Assembly (NCBI RefSeq): GCF_014898055.3
Contig: NW_023601433.1
Location: forward strand, 45,813,876-45,877,875
Reading direction: 5' to 3'
Source of the DNA: Talpa occidentalis
Taxonomy: Eukaryota; Chordata; Mammalia; Eulipotyphla; Talpidae
Length of the DNA stretch: 64,000 nt
Program-made: the position numbers and the translations under genes
Part shown: positions 1 to 11,815 of the stretch, piece by piece
Layout of the letters: each line of letters starts with the position of its first letter
How positions within the stretch are numbered: the stretch's first letter is position 1
Notes under the pieces: model-generated
What the model was told of the DNA's origin: nothing
Databases searched by the model: none
Seen by the model: the letters and a program-made list of their open reading frames with translations, nothing else

Positions 1-1319
1 GGTACTTCTTAGACAGAGATTAGCAGCTAGAGGGCCTTGAGAGACCCAAGGATCGAGAAGACAGGAGGGGGCTGAAGACAAATACAGACCAAAGGGCTTG
101 AGGGGGTCCCTTAGGGAGTTTTGAGGTAGATTTTGAAGCCTCTTCCAAACATATCAATCATACAGTTTTTTGATGTGATAGTTTCTCATTGTTTGCATGC
201 CCTAGAAAGGGATTGCTGGGTAATATTATATTTCAATTTGCACCCAGGAGGCTCATTTCCAAATCTCAGGCCAGACTGAAGGGGACCCAGACACCCTAAC
301 TGTAAAGGTGAAAAATTCACCCTGCCCATTGTGTCACTCTTTCCTGCCATCTGTGTTTACAAAGACAAGGAAAGCAGACTGTTAGTGTACTCAAAAATCT
401 TTAATTAGTATGAAGTTGAAAGGGAAGAAGAAGAAGAGAGAGAGAGAGAGGCACAAGGATTTCTAATAACATAGTCCTGGATCAAGCTCCAAAACTCACC
501 CTCATGGGCAAATGCTCAACCAAACAGGCTGGGCGTAGAGTGGGGAAGCTGATGTCTGAAAATTGCCAGGAGTCCTAGGCATCTTCTGGAGGGAATCCAC
601 AACAAAGGGGCCAGGCAGTCCCCAGAGCGCTAGGCTATAAGGGCAGACCCAAATTTATAACGTACCATATAATCTACCATGAAGTCAAGACAATAGCGGC
701 CATAGTTGTGCTCATCTGCCAGAGCACTAACGTCTGAAAAGCATCTGTGCATGTGTCTTTTCCTTCTCCTTCAGTCCATCTCCAATATTTATCTGCCTTG
801 CTCCTTCCTTCTTGCCAGGTGCCCGCTCAGGAATCCTGTTCAGGCCTGCAGGGAGCTGCAGTCTAAGGAACCTGAGATCTTGTCTGCATGGAGGTAGAGA
901 TGGCGTTCATTCAGGACATCATTCACTGGTTTGGAGTTTGTGCCTCACTCTTCTGACAAATGCATTAGTCTGTCCATTAGCTGAGGAAGAAGAGCAGATT
1001 GGAAGCCGCCATATATGACTGTGGTCCCTGGGGGCCTCTTGGGGCCCTTGGCCCTGCTTCCTCTTCTACAGACTCAGGCAATTGGTTGAGGAGACCTCTC
1101 AGGGCATTTGGCTCTAAAGTTCCATAGACTGGACACACCTGTATGTGGCACAAACAGTGACTGAGTCAGGGCTTGATGGGGCTGGCATGTCACCCTCCAG
1201 CCCAGGGACTGGACTCATGAGGAAAGGCGAGACCACTTCATTTCATTCGCAGATGGAATGGAGTGCAGAAAAGACTGGGGTGCAATCTCCCATTGGCTCA
1301 TCCCCAATGCATCCTGCAG
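1..1319. other. Unique non-coding stretch
   Basis: No coding exon or recognisable repeat is seen apart from a short purine tract at 424-451, (GAA)n running into (GA)n. The small reading frames here have no recognisable domain or splice context. The composition is more balanced than in the AT-rich DNA further right, so an undetected old repeat or a non-coding exon cannot be excluded. Confidence 0.5.
424..451. repeat. (GAA)n/(GA)n microsatellite
   Basis: About 28 bases of pure purine: GAAGAAGAA followed by AGAGAG repeats. It is a simple repeat in unique sequence. Confidence 0.85.
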
Positions 1320-1517
1320 TCATTGAGACAGAGACAGAGTGGGGAGCAGAACAGGTGGATCTGCTGAAATACACTGCTGAAGGGAATAGTGGGCAAGACA
1401 GGAGAGGTCTGCTGTGCCATGTGGGTCAGCTCCCTGGCTGGGGATGGAACTCATGCCGCAGTGGCTGCTGATAACTTCATAGTAATGAGACTTAGCTCCT
1501 TGTGCCACCAGGGAGAC
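1320..1517 (-). mobile_element. tRNA-derived SINE, 3'-truncated, antisense
   Basis: Reading the minus strand, the element shows the SINE head (CCTGGTGGCACAAGG-like), the middle CTCCCCTCAGCAG-like segment and the body up to CACTCTGTCTCTG. The AATAAA/TCTTT tail and poly(A) are missing. It is diverged from the younger copies and has no clear target-site duplication, so it is an old, dead copy. Confidence 0.85.
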
Positions 1518-2481
1518 GTGGTGGTGTTTCTTTGTTTTATTTTTTTTTTAAAAACACATTCACATAAGTCGACTTCAGTGACTGTCAGCCCTGGAAGACA
1601 TACCACACTTTTAGACTGGCCCTTATCCAACTTTAAGCATCCATCCCAGAAAGGGATGAGTGAGACTTTGTAGAAATAAATAGTCAGATTGCCTTTCTGT
1701 CCCTGGCTACTTCTTAAAGTAACAGATGTGTAATACACTTGTTAAAGCTGTAAATAAGCACACAAATGCATTTGCCTCTATCCCTCTCCTTCTACCACTT
1801 TCTTGTGGAAGGAGAGTTGCATACAGGGAAGTGTGTGACTGGATGAAGGCCCAGAAATCTGGAAAGTGTATTATGTGGGATCCCCATGGAGAAACTCTTG
1901 GCTGCCAGCGAAGCTGGCTCTCGTTCTCCACACACCATCAGTCTGATGCCTGGCAGCCCCTGTTCGCCTCACCCTGCCTCAAGCAGAGAGCAGATATAGC
2001 ACAAATATTTTGTCTCACATGGCAGTAGCCCAGGCATTTGAGGAAAGGAAGAAAAGGAGAAAAGAAGCACTGTGAGGGTTGGGAAAAATAACTCTCTAAC
2101 AGTCTGTACAACTCCATTTTATTGTCAGATTTATTTTAGCAGCTTCAATATGGGTATTTGGACGTCAGTAGGGGGAAGAGAAACCAGAGTTGATTCATGG
2201 TGGAAGGGCTGACATCTCAATCTGCCTTCAGGAACCATTTCACAGTAGAAGGAAGTAAGAATTCAGGTGTTCTCTTAAGGGTGGGTCTAGGAAGTGCTAC
2301 TTTGCAAGTGAGAACAGGAGCTAAGTCTTTCACTAAGCCCCTATGGATCTGATTTACACCGTTTTTACAGAACAGGAGACCAAGAAGAAAGTCAAGTCAA
2401 CTGTGAAAATTAAGTCAACTGTGAAAATTACACAAGTATTACCAGGACCTGTAACATACTGACTAGGCATCCTTGTTAAGA
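1518..2481. other. Unique non-coding stretch
   Basis: No gene or dispersed repeat is recognised. A perfect 18-bp tandem duplication (AAGTCAACTGTGAAAATT twice) lies at 2394-2429. Confidence 0.5.
2394..2429. repeat. 18-bp perfect tandem duplication
   Basis: AAGTCAACTGTGAAAATT occurs twice in direct succession with no mismatch. This suggests a recent replication-slippage event. Confidence 0.9.
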
Positions 2482-2492
2482 TAAAATGAATG

Positions 2493-2763
2493 GGGCCTCC
2501 CCTGGTGGTGCAGCAGTTGAGCGCTGGGCTGCGAAGCTGCCCGCAGCCTCTGCAGCGCCAGTTTGATCTCTGGCCCCCAGCGAGGGTCCCACATGGCACG
2601 CAGACCTCTCCTGCTGTGCCCGCTGCTCTCCTCAGCAGAGTATTCCGTCAGTCTGCCTGTTCGCTCCCTGCTCTGGCTCTGGTGAATTCTCTCACCCTCC
2701 CGCGCTTTTCTGACTGTACCTAGTGCTTGTATAAATAAATAAATAAATCTTAAAAAAAAAAGT
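2493..2763 (+). mobile_element. tRNA-derived T+ SINE, full length (subfamily A)
   Basis: Head GGGCCTCCCCTGGTGGTGCA, the middle segment CTCCTCAGCAGAGTATT, the subfamily-A end CTGACTGTACCTAGTGCTTG, then (AAAT)n, a TCTT-like terminator and poly(A). An 11-bp target-site duplication, TAAAATGAATG, flanks it at 2482-2492 and 2764-2774. Known for this class: Pol III transcription from internal A and B boxes and mobilisation by L1 proteins. Confidence 0.93.
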
Positions 2764-2842
2764 TAAAATGAATGTATTTACTTAGACCTCTGAAGCTGAC
2801 TTGAAATTATCAACAATGAAATAAGGAAAACATTATTTCTTT

Positions 2843-3702
2843 TTTTTTAAAATAAATTTTATTTTTATATTCCCCATACAATTGCAACCCCCTTATTTTG
2901 ACCCAAATCCCTCCCTCCCCACCCCCTATCACCCATAGAGTGTCTCTGGCTCATAGTTTTTTGTTGATTTTGATTTTCACTTTCTTATAGTTATTCATTT
3001 TCCTGGTCCCTTATTTAAGTTTTCTAGATTCCTGCTATGAGTGAGACCATCCGGTATTTTTCTTTTTCTTTCTGGCTTATTTCACTGAGCATGATCCCTT
3101 CCAGCGCCATCCATGTTGCTGCAAATTGCATGTGTTTATCTTTTTTGAATGCGAAGTAATATTCCATGGTGTATATGTACCACATCTTGATCCAGTCATC
3201 TATTTTTGGGCATTTGGGCTGTTTCCAAAGCTTAGCTATTGTAAATAGAGCTGCTATAAACATAGGGGTGCAGGTGTTCTTTGGAATTGATGTTTCTGTG
3301 TCCTTTGGGTAAATGCCTAGGAGTGCAATTGCTGGATCATATGGAAGCTCTATGTTTAGTAGGTCCAGAAATCTCCACACAGCTCTCCATAGTGGTTGGA
3401 CCAGTTTGCACTCCCACCAACAGTGCAGGAGAGTTCCTTTTTCTCCACATCCTCGCCAACATTTGTTGTTGCTAGTTTTTTTAATATGTGCCATTCTCAC
3501 TGATGTAAGATGGTATCTCATGGTAGTTTTGATTTGCATTTCCCTGATTACTAGTGATGTTGAACATTTTTTCATATGCCTGTTGGCCATTTGCATTTCC
3601 TCTTCAGAGAAGTTTCTTTTTAGCTCTTCTGCCCATTTTTTGACAGGATTATTTTCTTTGTTGTTATTGAGTCTCCATCAGCTCTTTGCAGATTTTTGTG
3701 AA
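2843..3702 (-). mobile_element. Young 5'-truncated L1, antisense (lineage A 3' end)
   Basis: The minus strand carries the ORF2 C-terminal region, a G-rich 3' UTR, the short 3' end ATATAAAAATAAAATTTAT and poly(A), seen as T-rich DNA on the left. A 17-bp target-site duplication, GAAAACATTATTTCTTT, flanks it at 2826-2842 and 3703-3719. The insert is about 860 bp, against roughly 6-7 kb for a complete L1, so it was inserted already truncated. Confidence 0.95.
3024..3596 (-). pseudogene. L1 ORF2 C-terminal fragment (endonuclease/reverse-transcriptase protein)
   Basis: An open frame of 190 codons is homologous to the C-terminal part of L1 ORF2p: it contains [29 protein letters not shown] and MEYY motifs and ends at LIAGI followed by a stop. 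The cysteine-rich C-terminal segment ([18 protein letters not shown]) is present, but the endonuclease and RT catalytic domains are absent. Relative to the copy at 21301-22365 one lysine is missing after DDWIK. It has no promoter and cannot yield a functional enzyme. Confidence 0.93.
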
Positions 3703-3926
3703 GAAAACATTATTTCTTTAGAGAGAATTTCCTCAGACTATTTGAAAAGATTATGCTTCTGATTTTTTTTCTCATATTACACTGTATGTTTGTATCTTTT
3801 TCACTATGGCTAGAACAGTCACAGGAAAAAAGTTGGGTGATGACTCAGAGTTCTTGAGGATGTCTAAACTCACTCCCACTTGCTTCAACTTTGTCATTAA
3901 CAACAAACACACTTAATGTATATACC

Positions 3927-4198
3927 TTTTTTTTTTTTTTAAAGATTTACTTATTTATTTATACAAGCACTGGGTACAGTCAGAAGCGCGGGAGGGTAAG
4001 AGAATTCACCAGAGCCAGAGCGGGGAACAGAACAGGCAGACTGACGATGTACACTGCTGAGGGGAGCAGCAGGTGTGGCAGGAGAGGTCTGTAACCCATG
4101 TGGGACCCTCACCGGCGGCCGGGGATCGAACCAGTGCTGCAGAGGCTGCGGGCAGCTTCGCAGCCCAGCACTTAACCGCTGTGCCACCGGGGAGTCCC
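3927..4198 (-). mobile_element. tRNA-derived T+ SINE, full length, antisense (subfamily A)
   Basis: It starts with T-rich tail complement and AAGATTTACTTATTTATTTAT, continues with the subfamily-A segment CACTGGGTACAGTCAGAAG and ends at the head complement CCACCGGGGAGTCCC. A short TATACC duplication extended by T residues flanks it (3921-3926 and 4199-4204). A second SINE in the same orientation follows almost directly. Confidence 0.92.
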
Positions 4199-4204
4199 TA
4201 TACC

Positions 4205-4484
4205 TTTTTTTTTTTTTAAAAAAGATTTATTCATCCATGCATACAAGAACTGGGGTACAGGCCAGAGATGCAGGGGGTGAGAGGATTCACCAGAGACAGA
4301 GTGGGGAACAGGACAGGCAGATTGACTGAAATACACTGAAATACACTTGCAGCAGGCAAGTCAGGAGAGGTCTGCTGCGCCATGTGGGTAGCTCCCTGGC
4401 CAGCTGGGGATCGAACTCGTACTGCAGAGACTGTGGATTGCTTCATAGTACTGTGCTTAACCCCTTGCACCACCAGGGAGGCCC
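4205..4484 (-). mobile_element. tRNA-derived T+ SINE, full length, antisense (subfamily B)
   Basis: It has the T-rich tail complement, AAAGATTTATTCATCCATGC, the subfamily-B marker GAACTGGGGTACAGGCC and the head complement CCACCAGGGAGGCCC. It sits six bases from the preceding SINE and belongs to a different subfamily, so these are two insertions into one poly(A)/poly(T) site, not a duplication. Its own target-site duplication is obscured by the T tracts. Confidence 0.92.
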
Positions 4485-7335
4485 TGTATTTACTTTTTTT
4501 AAAAGAGGGAGAGACTTGAACTTGCTTGATCAGTTTTTTTGTTTTTTAATTTCTGGTGTAAGGTGTGAGACCTGACTCATACTTGACTAGTGAGTAGAAT
4601 GACCTATCAATTACAATGTGTGCAAGTTAAAATAATAAGAAAATTTGTAATAAATGCCAGACTCTTCTAATAATGAAAATATTGTTCATTTTCCTTTACT
4701 TAAACGTGTGTGCTATGTCAGAGAATCAAAAAATTTTCAGTGATGACAAAAAATACACACTAACATAGATTTGTCCCTGAAAAAAAGATCTCATTTGTAT
4801 GTTCAAATATATTTTTTTTACTTAAACACTTAAATTTGAGCTTTCTGGATGCAGTGTTCTATTCTGAAAACATTGTGACATCCAGTCCAGAATTCTCATT
4901 TTTCTGTGAAGGTGAACTCTATCTTCTACTTTGGAGACTAAATTTTTGTTGATAGAGTTGGGTAAAATTTCATTGTTAACAGAAATCAGCTTTATCCAGC
5001 CGTGGTTATTTAGTATCTCCTGAGGTTAGGGGGATTGCAATGCCTGACAAACATAAATTCTCAACACTCAGAGCTCACAGGCTTTGGTTTCCAAGAATAT
5101 TCCAGGTTTATTAGACTTCAGGTTTGCAGTGCTGTATGCATAGGAGCTTTAAAACTGGCAGTTGATCTGGAACTAATGAAAGTGTAAGAATAACACATAG
5201 CAGGAATTGAGTCACTGATTTTGAGGTTTCCTTTATCCCAAGGAAATGAGCAATATTATTACAAAAAAGTTAGCAGTATTCGCTTTTGAAAAATTATAAA
5301 AATCTTATCTTCTAAATCTATATGCATAAAATGGGAATGAAAATCAGTTCAATTTTAAAGGGATGAAAGTCATGGTAAGCAGGTTAAACAAGGCTGACTG
5401 TAAACAGTAAACTTGCTTTATTTCTTTGATAACGATATATTAACATGATAGTTTATAATGCTTTATACTGAAACAGTCACAGTTGAAATGTTTTGCCTTG
5501 ATCAACTACACAGTGAAACATTATTTAATTATTTATTGTCAAAGGATCAAGGAGATTAGTGGTTCAAAAGTAATAGAGTTTTACTTACCCCAGTAAAATT
5601 ATTATGGCTTCTCCATTAAACCTTAATTTGCTACCTTCTTTCCCTCTATCTTTTTCAAAATCTATGTCTCTATAATACATTGTCACATCACATTAATTTT
5701 CTTCATTATTTACTAGTCAAGAAATAGTATATTTGAAACTTAACTCAAAGATTTATACTCTACCTCATTAGACCTGCTGGAGTTTGCACAAGTCAAATTT
5801 GCTTTCTGACACCACCCTTTCCCTTTGCAGTCTGCAATCAGATTTCTAAGGCTTAGTTTGTTCCTTTTTTTTTAATATTCCACTTCTCAGAAAAATCATC
5901 CAGTATTTGTCTTTGATTTGTATTTAAATAGTTTTCTCTGGAGATTTTGTTGAGACATAGTGGTATGATTTAACCTATCACTAGGTCAGTAGAAAAATAT
6001 GATCTTTTCCATAAATGTTAAACTATTTGATGGATAGTTCTTCAAAACATATTTAAGCTAAAAATTTCCCCAAACGTCATCTCAAATGTACCTGCTAATC
6101 AGTGAAGTCTGGACTCTTCCTGTAGAAGAAATTGATTTCTATTAATGGCCTTAGTATAAAACAATTGTGAATTTTTCTGAAAGTATTTGAGGAGAAAGTA
6201 TATTTAGTAATTATTTAAGCTATTAGTTTTATTTTAAGTACTCTTAGAATTACTGAAGTTTCCATACACAAGTATGGATAAAGTATGTTGTGGGTGCTGT
6301 GTAAAAGGGACTGTGAATATACACTCACATTTATTAGATATAATCATGTCTTACCATTGGTTTTATTCTCTACTTTGAGTATAAAGTGTTTCTTATAAAA
6401 TGTTATATATTCCACTGTCACTTCAAATACCTTCTTCACTGTGAACCAGAATGAACATACATTTTTAATAAAGAAATCTCAGCTGAATTTAGGAAATGTT
6501 GGGGACTTCCTTGAAAAGCTAGGCTTTAGTTGTCTGTTATTCAGACTGTGCTTTTCTGGGGAACCACATCAGTCTTGTGGGGGGAACTCTGTTTCTGCTT
6601 TGTTCCACATGGTGTCACTCTGTCCCTGCAAACTATACAATTATCTCCACTTAAGTTTCTAAATTTCTTCCAAAAGAGTAAGGAAAACTTACATTTATTT
6701 ATAAAAATTGAAAAATACCATTTTTATTGTAAGATAGTGTGGTAAAATTTCCCAGTTTCCCCTCATTTCTTTTAATCTTGAAATTAAATAACATATTGTA
6801 ACTTAAAGAGGATGTATATTATTTTATCTTCCCAGGCAAGTCACCAAATTAATAGACTTAAAGAGTAATATTTCCAAAATAAACTGCAATAATTTTATTA
6901 AATAACACTCCATCTTTGCCATCTCTTAGTGTATTTATTTAAATATGATTTTATATTTAAAATATACTTTTGTAATTAAAATATAGTTATAATTTAAAAT
7001 ATGCATTTTATACTTACATGTAAAATATATTACTGAGTGATTTAGTAGTTTCTTAAAAATGCAAAAATAATGTAAGACAGAGTTTAATTGAATTAGAATT
7101 TACAAAAATGATATGTGCCACATGACAGTAGTATGTTGTCTAGTAGAGTTTGTCAGAATAATTTTTTTGATAATGTTCACCTGAGCTTTGTAGGATAGAC
7201 ACAAATCCCCTGGTATATTTTGACCATCTCAAAGAGAAAACAATCTATAGACTTGTCATAGTGATGATATTAGTGGACAAATATTCATAGCGTGGTATAA
7301 CACGGTGACAATATATCACATGGAAGAACTCTGTA
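4485..7335. other. Unique AT-rich non-coding stretch
   Basis: I recognise no gene and no clear mobile element in this 2.85 kb. Reading frames are short and AT-biased. Very old, highly diverged repeats could remain unseen. Confidence 0.5.
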
Positions 7336-7339
7336 GCTA

Positions 7340-7475
7340 AATATTCTGGTCTCAAATTTTATTTTAATAGCTACACACTATGATCTTATACAACTTACTT
7401 TACCTCTTGGTATCTTAGTTTCTTCCTCTGTAATATGGGGATAATAATAGTACCTATTTAAAAACATAATTTATA
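7340..7475 (-). mobile_element. MIR SINE remnant, antisense
   Basis: The segment CTTAGTTTCTTCCTCTGTAA followed by TATGGGGATAATAATAGTAC matches the complement of the MIR core. MIR is an ancient tRNA-derived SINE shared by mammals. It abuts the AT-only block on its right. Confidence 0.8.
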
Positions 7476-7479
7476 CCAA

Positions 7480-8090
7480 TGCCAAGAACTAATATATTAA
7501 TATCTAATATGAATATTTACATTAATATACTAATATCTAGTATTATAATTCCAAAATACATAATGTTATATATAATTTTTATTTTATATACAATATCTAC
7601 TATGATTCTAAGGATTATACTAGTATCTATTATTTATATTACAATATCATATAGCATATATAACATAACATTGTATTAATATATATTAATTTTCAATACA
7701 TTATAATAACATATATCAATACACATTAACATTATATAACATTATATTAATATCTAATTTATATTTATATTTAAAATAAATTTATATTTGTGATTATATT
7801 ATATGTACTATATAATGTAATGTAATATATTTTATTAATATCGATATCATATGTTAATATACATTATATTAATATATAATATTCATAGTTAACATTATAT
7901 TATATAAATATCTAATATTATAATTTTATAGTATCTAATATTGCATATAATCCATATACTCTTATTTTAATATTTAGTATTATAATTTTATTGTATATAA
8001 CAGATATCTGTAAGATATATAACATTGTATATTATCTCTATATTATATATTATCTATAACATCTAATATTATATGTTATGTATATTAAAT
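7480..8090. repeat. AT-rich low-complexity block (degenerate AT minisatellite)
   Basis: About 600 bases consist almost only of A and T, with recurring ATTAATATCTAATATT and ATATTATAT-like words in both orientations. The spacing is irregular and no single unit length is obvious. The reading frame inside (7479-7679) has low-complexity I/Y/T/S composition and is an artefact. Such sequence is prone to cruciform formation and slippage. Confidence 0.85.
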
Positions 8091-8782
8091 TAGGGACCAA
8101 TAAAAGATTTTGATGACTGGGATGAAAAGATCAGAGTCTAAGAAGAAACATTTTATTGTGGAGCTACATAACTTGTACATGGTTCCAAAAGTCTAAGCCC
8201 ATAAACTGTCTAATCATTTTGTCATTAAATTAGGAATTTTTAGTAAAAAGAGAAAATTCAGAAGTTATAAAATTTTCATCTTCAGGTATTCACTGATCAA
8301 TAGGTATTGAACTTTATTTTGACATTGTGATTGGAAACCATAAGGAGTTGGTACAAACTGGTAAAATCTTGAGAAGCACTGAGTTACCATGACAGGAGAT
8401 GTTCATGCCTGAAAATGTGACCACTTGGTGACAATGTTGAAGCAGACATTCAGTCAAACAATGGTTTTCTCTTTAAAGTTTTAAAGTTCTTTTAGCTCTT
8501 TTAAAATATAGGATTCTATGCTCCCTTCTCTCTATATACATGTATATATTATTGGCAGAGGATATTAGTGCAGGGAAGGGAGAAGAATGGGAGGGGCATT
8601 AAAACACATAAACTCCAACCTTCAAATATATTACAGAATAATATACAGTCCCTGAATATGTGGGAACAAAAACTGAAGTAAATATGTACGTTAGTGTTTA
8701 TTACACATATTAAAATGCATTGTGTAAGTATATTATATATTAATATTTATACTTTAATATATACTATTAAGAAGAATTAATA
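8091..8782. other. Unique AT-rich non-coding stretch
   Basis: No gene or recognised repeat is seen between the AT block and the next SINE. Confidence 0.5.
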
Positions 8783-9056
8783 GGGCCTCCCAGGTGGCGC
8801 AAAGGTTGAGCGCTGGGTTGCGAAGCTGCCTGCAGCCTCTGCAGCGCCAGTTCGATCCCCAGCCGCCAGCAAGTGTCCCACATGGCGCGCAGACCCCTCC
8901 TGCCACCCGCTGCTCCCCTCAGCAGTGTATTTCGTTCCTCTGCCTGTTCTGTTCCCCGCTCTGGAGAATTCTCTCACCCTCCCGCACTTCTGACTGTACC
9001 CAGTGCTTATATAAATAAATAAATAAATAAATAAATAAATCCTTTTAAAAAAAAAA
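8783..9056 (+). mobile_element. tRNA-derived T+ SINE, full length (subfamily A)
   Basis: Head GGGCCTCCCAGGTGGCGCA, B-box AGTTCGATCCCC, subfamily-A end CTGACTGTACCCAGTGCTT, a long (AAAT)n run, TCCTTTT and poly(A). The high GC of the body against the AT-rich flanks marks a fairly recent insertion. The flanks AAGAATTAATA and AAGAACAATAAC may be a decayed target-site duplication. Confidence 0.92.
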
Positions 9057-9356
9057 GAACAATAACAACAAAAATTTAAATACTATATCAAGAACAATTA
9101 TAAAACCATCCATGTTGCATTGGTACCTAATCAAATGATAACAACATACTAGGAACTGAATACAGAATTGTTGAGTATCATTTTTAAAATCAAATAAAGT
9201 TCACATCAGCAGCATAAAATAATGAGCTATAAGAGGAAGAACTAAAGAAAAACAATTACATTTACATTTTATTTTATTTATTTTAATTAAGTGCAAGGAG
9301 AAAATGTAACAAAAGAGGTGAAGGACTTGTAAATGAAAACTGTAAGAGACATTGTT
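9057..9356. other. Unique AT-rich stretch
   Basis: Nothing is recognised here. It lies between a SINE and an old L1 ORF2 remnant. Confidence 0.45.
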
Positions 9357-9565
9357 AAAATAGATGGAAGAAGACACAGCAAAATGGAAAGATCCTCCTT
9401 GCTCCATGGATTGGTAAAATTAACACTATCAAAATGGCCACTTTACCCAAAGCAATATATAGATACAATGGAATCCATATGAAAGTTTCAGTGGCATTCT
9501 TCCGAGAAGTAAAACAAACACTACTGAAATTCATGTGGAACCATAAAAGACCCTGTGGAAGATTA
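9357..9565 (+). mobile_element. Old L1 ORF2 remnant
   Basis: The segment with CATGGATTGGTAAAATTAAC, AAAATGGCCACTTTACCCAA and CATGTGGAACCATAAAAGAC is recognisable as mid-ORF2 of an old L1 (the region following the reverse-transcriptase core). It has no 3' UTR or poly(A), so only an internal piece survives. Confidence 0.8.
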
Positions 9566-10315
9566 TGGGTGAAATACACCTGAAGAGTGTAATCTTATAT
9601 CTCTAAATCATATAGGCTGTTTTTTTGAGGAAAAACTCAAAAGAAAAAGAAACAAACAAAACCCATGAATTCCAGCACAAAGCCACTTCAGAAAGGGATA
9701 TACAAAAGCACCTGAAATTCCAGGAGCTATACAATCTATGCAAATATGATAAAATTGAGAGTTATACTTTGAATCTGTTTTATGTGATTGATTGAATTAT
9801 ACAGGGACTTATGAATTAATATACTTTATTTTAAATATTGCTCTTTAGAGACTTTAATTATTTTACTAGTAGTAGGTGTGTATTACTAGTGCAAGTATAT
9901 GTTTGCTAAAAAGTTTTTATTGCAAGACAGTAGGTCACACTCTGTATTTGGCTGCACCTTTACTTTCTTATCACTCTTTATTACTTATTAAATAAACAGT
10001 TTAATAAAGCCTCTCTAATGTCATGTTAATTGTGCAGCACAATGGACACGAATGAATGAGAATGAATGAATAGGACTATGGTATGAAAGGATGAGTGAGC
10101 TGGTAATATTGGCTGTACAGATACCTATGGCACAAGTGAACGATCTTGCCTTTGGTTATTAGAAATATTGTTTTGGAGGAGGTCATGACTAGGTCAACAT
10201 TAAAAATGGAAAGAGTGACCCAAGAAAGAGAGGGTAAAGGCATTACCAAAGAGAAAATGCAATATGTAAAAATAAAAATAAAATAAAAACAAAGGTATGG
10301 CATGCTAAGCAGTTA
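9566..10315. other. Unique AT-rich stretch
   Basis: No gene or clear repeat is recognised. Confidence 0.45.
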
Positions 10316-10582
10316 TTTTAAAAAAAGATTTATTTATTTATGCAAACAAGAGCTAGGGTACAGGCCAGAGGTGTGGGGGGTGAGAGGATTCACCGGAGAC
10401 AGAGTGGGGAGCAGAACAGGGGGATTTACTGAAATACACTGCTGAGGGGAGCAGCAGGTGAGTCAGGAGAGGTCTGCTGCACCATGTGGGTATCTCCCTC
10501 GCCGGGGATCGAACTTGTGCTGCAGTGGCTGCGGATAGCTTCACAGGCTGCGTCTTAACCCTTTGCGCCACCAGGGAGGCCC
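10316..10582 (-). mobile_element. tRNA-derived T+ SINE, full length, antisense (subfamily B)
   Basis: Tail complement AAAAAAAGATTTATTTATTT, subfamily-B marker AGCTAGGGTACAGGCC and head complement CCACCAGGGAGGCCC. Imperfect flanking copies GGCATGCTAAGCAGTTA and GGCACACTAAAGAGTTA look like a 17-bp target-site duplication with a few substitutions, which implies an older insertion than the perfect-duplication copies. Confidence 0.92.
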
Positions 10583-11502
10583 GGCACACTAAAGAGTTAC
10601 AGAGAATGTGCGGAGAAGCTAACAAGTGAGCACAGGCCGGACCATGAAATGACAGTTCCCTGCTTAGGGTGACCTGAGAACATTCAAGTCACTGAAGACT
10701 TTTGTCAGGAAGTGACATCATCCAAAATTTTACCCTTTGGAAATGTGAAGTTGGTTGCAATTTGGAGCATGGCCCGACAGTGCTGCATTTATGGTTCTAT
10801 TTAGGTAGTGGATATAGTTCCCTATATATAACGTTACCTAAACTCAGTTAAAGAAGAATAGCATGGCTAGAGGTAGAGAGATTTGTGGCAAACTGGAAGA
10901 TTGGGAGGGAAGAGAAAAGAAAGTCATGTATCCGGCAGGGGGTCAAACTGAAGAACAATTGAAATGATGTAACCATCCAGTGAAATGTTAGCAGATTTAG
11001 CCTTCCTTTATTCTAATTTTCCAGATGTCCGTGTTGTCATAACATCCACCTACGTGGGTGTTCGAACTAGTGAGTGAGAGTGACTTTAGGTCACATTTCT
11101 TCTTAAGTTTTATAAAAAAATTTAAAAAAGGGAAGGAAAGGAGGGAGGCAGACACTGAGTATACAAGACAGGAAGGAGTGAAAAAGAAAAGATAAAGAAT
11201 GAAAGCATTATAAAGCATATAATTAGGCTTAAAATTAAAAAAAGTCAAAATATCAATTCAGTAGAATTTCTTGTATACACCCAACTTCCAATTAAAGTTT
11301 TCAAAGGCAAAAAAGCCCCAAAAAACAAAAAACAAAAAAACCACCCAAAAAAACCAATTTTTTTTTTTTTTCTTTCATAAAAAACCTCATTTAGTTTTAG
11401 ATGAATAGGAGCATGATTGCAGGCCTGGCCTTGCTGGCACTCTCACAGTGAGATGCCCTTTGCCTGTGGATGTTTTTGAGTGGCAGTCTTGACCTATTTA
11501 CT
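10583..11502. other. Unique stretch
   Basis: No gene is recognised. An A/C-rich low-complexity run followed by poly(T) lies around 11310-11375. Confidence 0.45.
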
Positions 11503-11518
11503 AAAAGTATGCATTTCT

Positions 11519-11799
11519 GGGCCTCCCCGGTGGCGCAGCGGTTGAGTGCTGGGTTGTGAAGCTGCCCGCAGCCTCTGCAGTGTCGGTTCGATCCCCGGCT
11601 GCTCCCCGGCCACCAGAGGAGGGTCCCACATGGCGCGCAGACCTCTCCTGCCGCCCGCTGCTCCCCTCAGCAGTGTACTTCGGTCCTTTTGCCTGCTCTG
11701 CTCCCCGCTCTGGCTCTGGTGAATTCTCTCACCCTCCCGCGCTTCTGACTGTACCCAGTGCTTGTATAAATAAATAAATAAATCTTTAAAAAAAAAAAA
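11519..11799 (+). mobile_element. Young tRNA-derived T+ SINE (subfamily A, GGCTGCTCCCC variant)
   Basis: Complete element with head GGGCCTCCCCGGTGGCGCAG, B-box GGTTCGATCCCC, the diagnostic GGCTGCTCCCCGGCCACC segment, (AAAT)n, TCTTT and a 15-A tail. A perfect 16-bp target-site duplication, AAAAGTATGCATTTCT, flanks it (11503-11518 and 11800-11815). The same diagnostic segment occurs in the copy at 61343, so both derive from one source lineage. The perfect duplication and long A tail indicate a recent insertion. Confidence 0.96.
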
Positions 11800-11815
11800 A
11801 AAAGTATGCATTTCT

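Noticed and set aside
2493..2580. Heads of the SINEs as functional tRNA genes
   Set aside because: They are tRNA-related SINE heads with decayed cloverleaf, followed by SINE body and poly(A) tail. None stands alone as a tRNA.
7479..7679. 66-codon frame in the AT block
   Set aside because: Its I/Y/T/S-only composition is the product of AT-rich low-complexity DNA.
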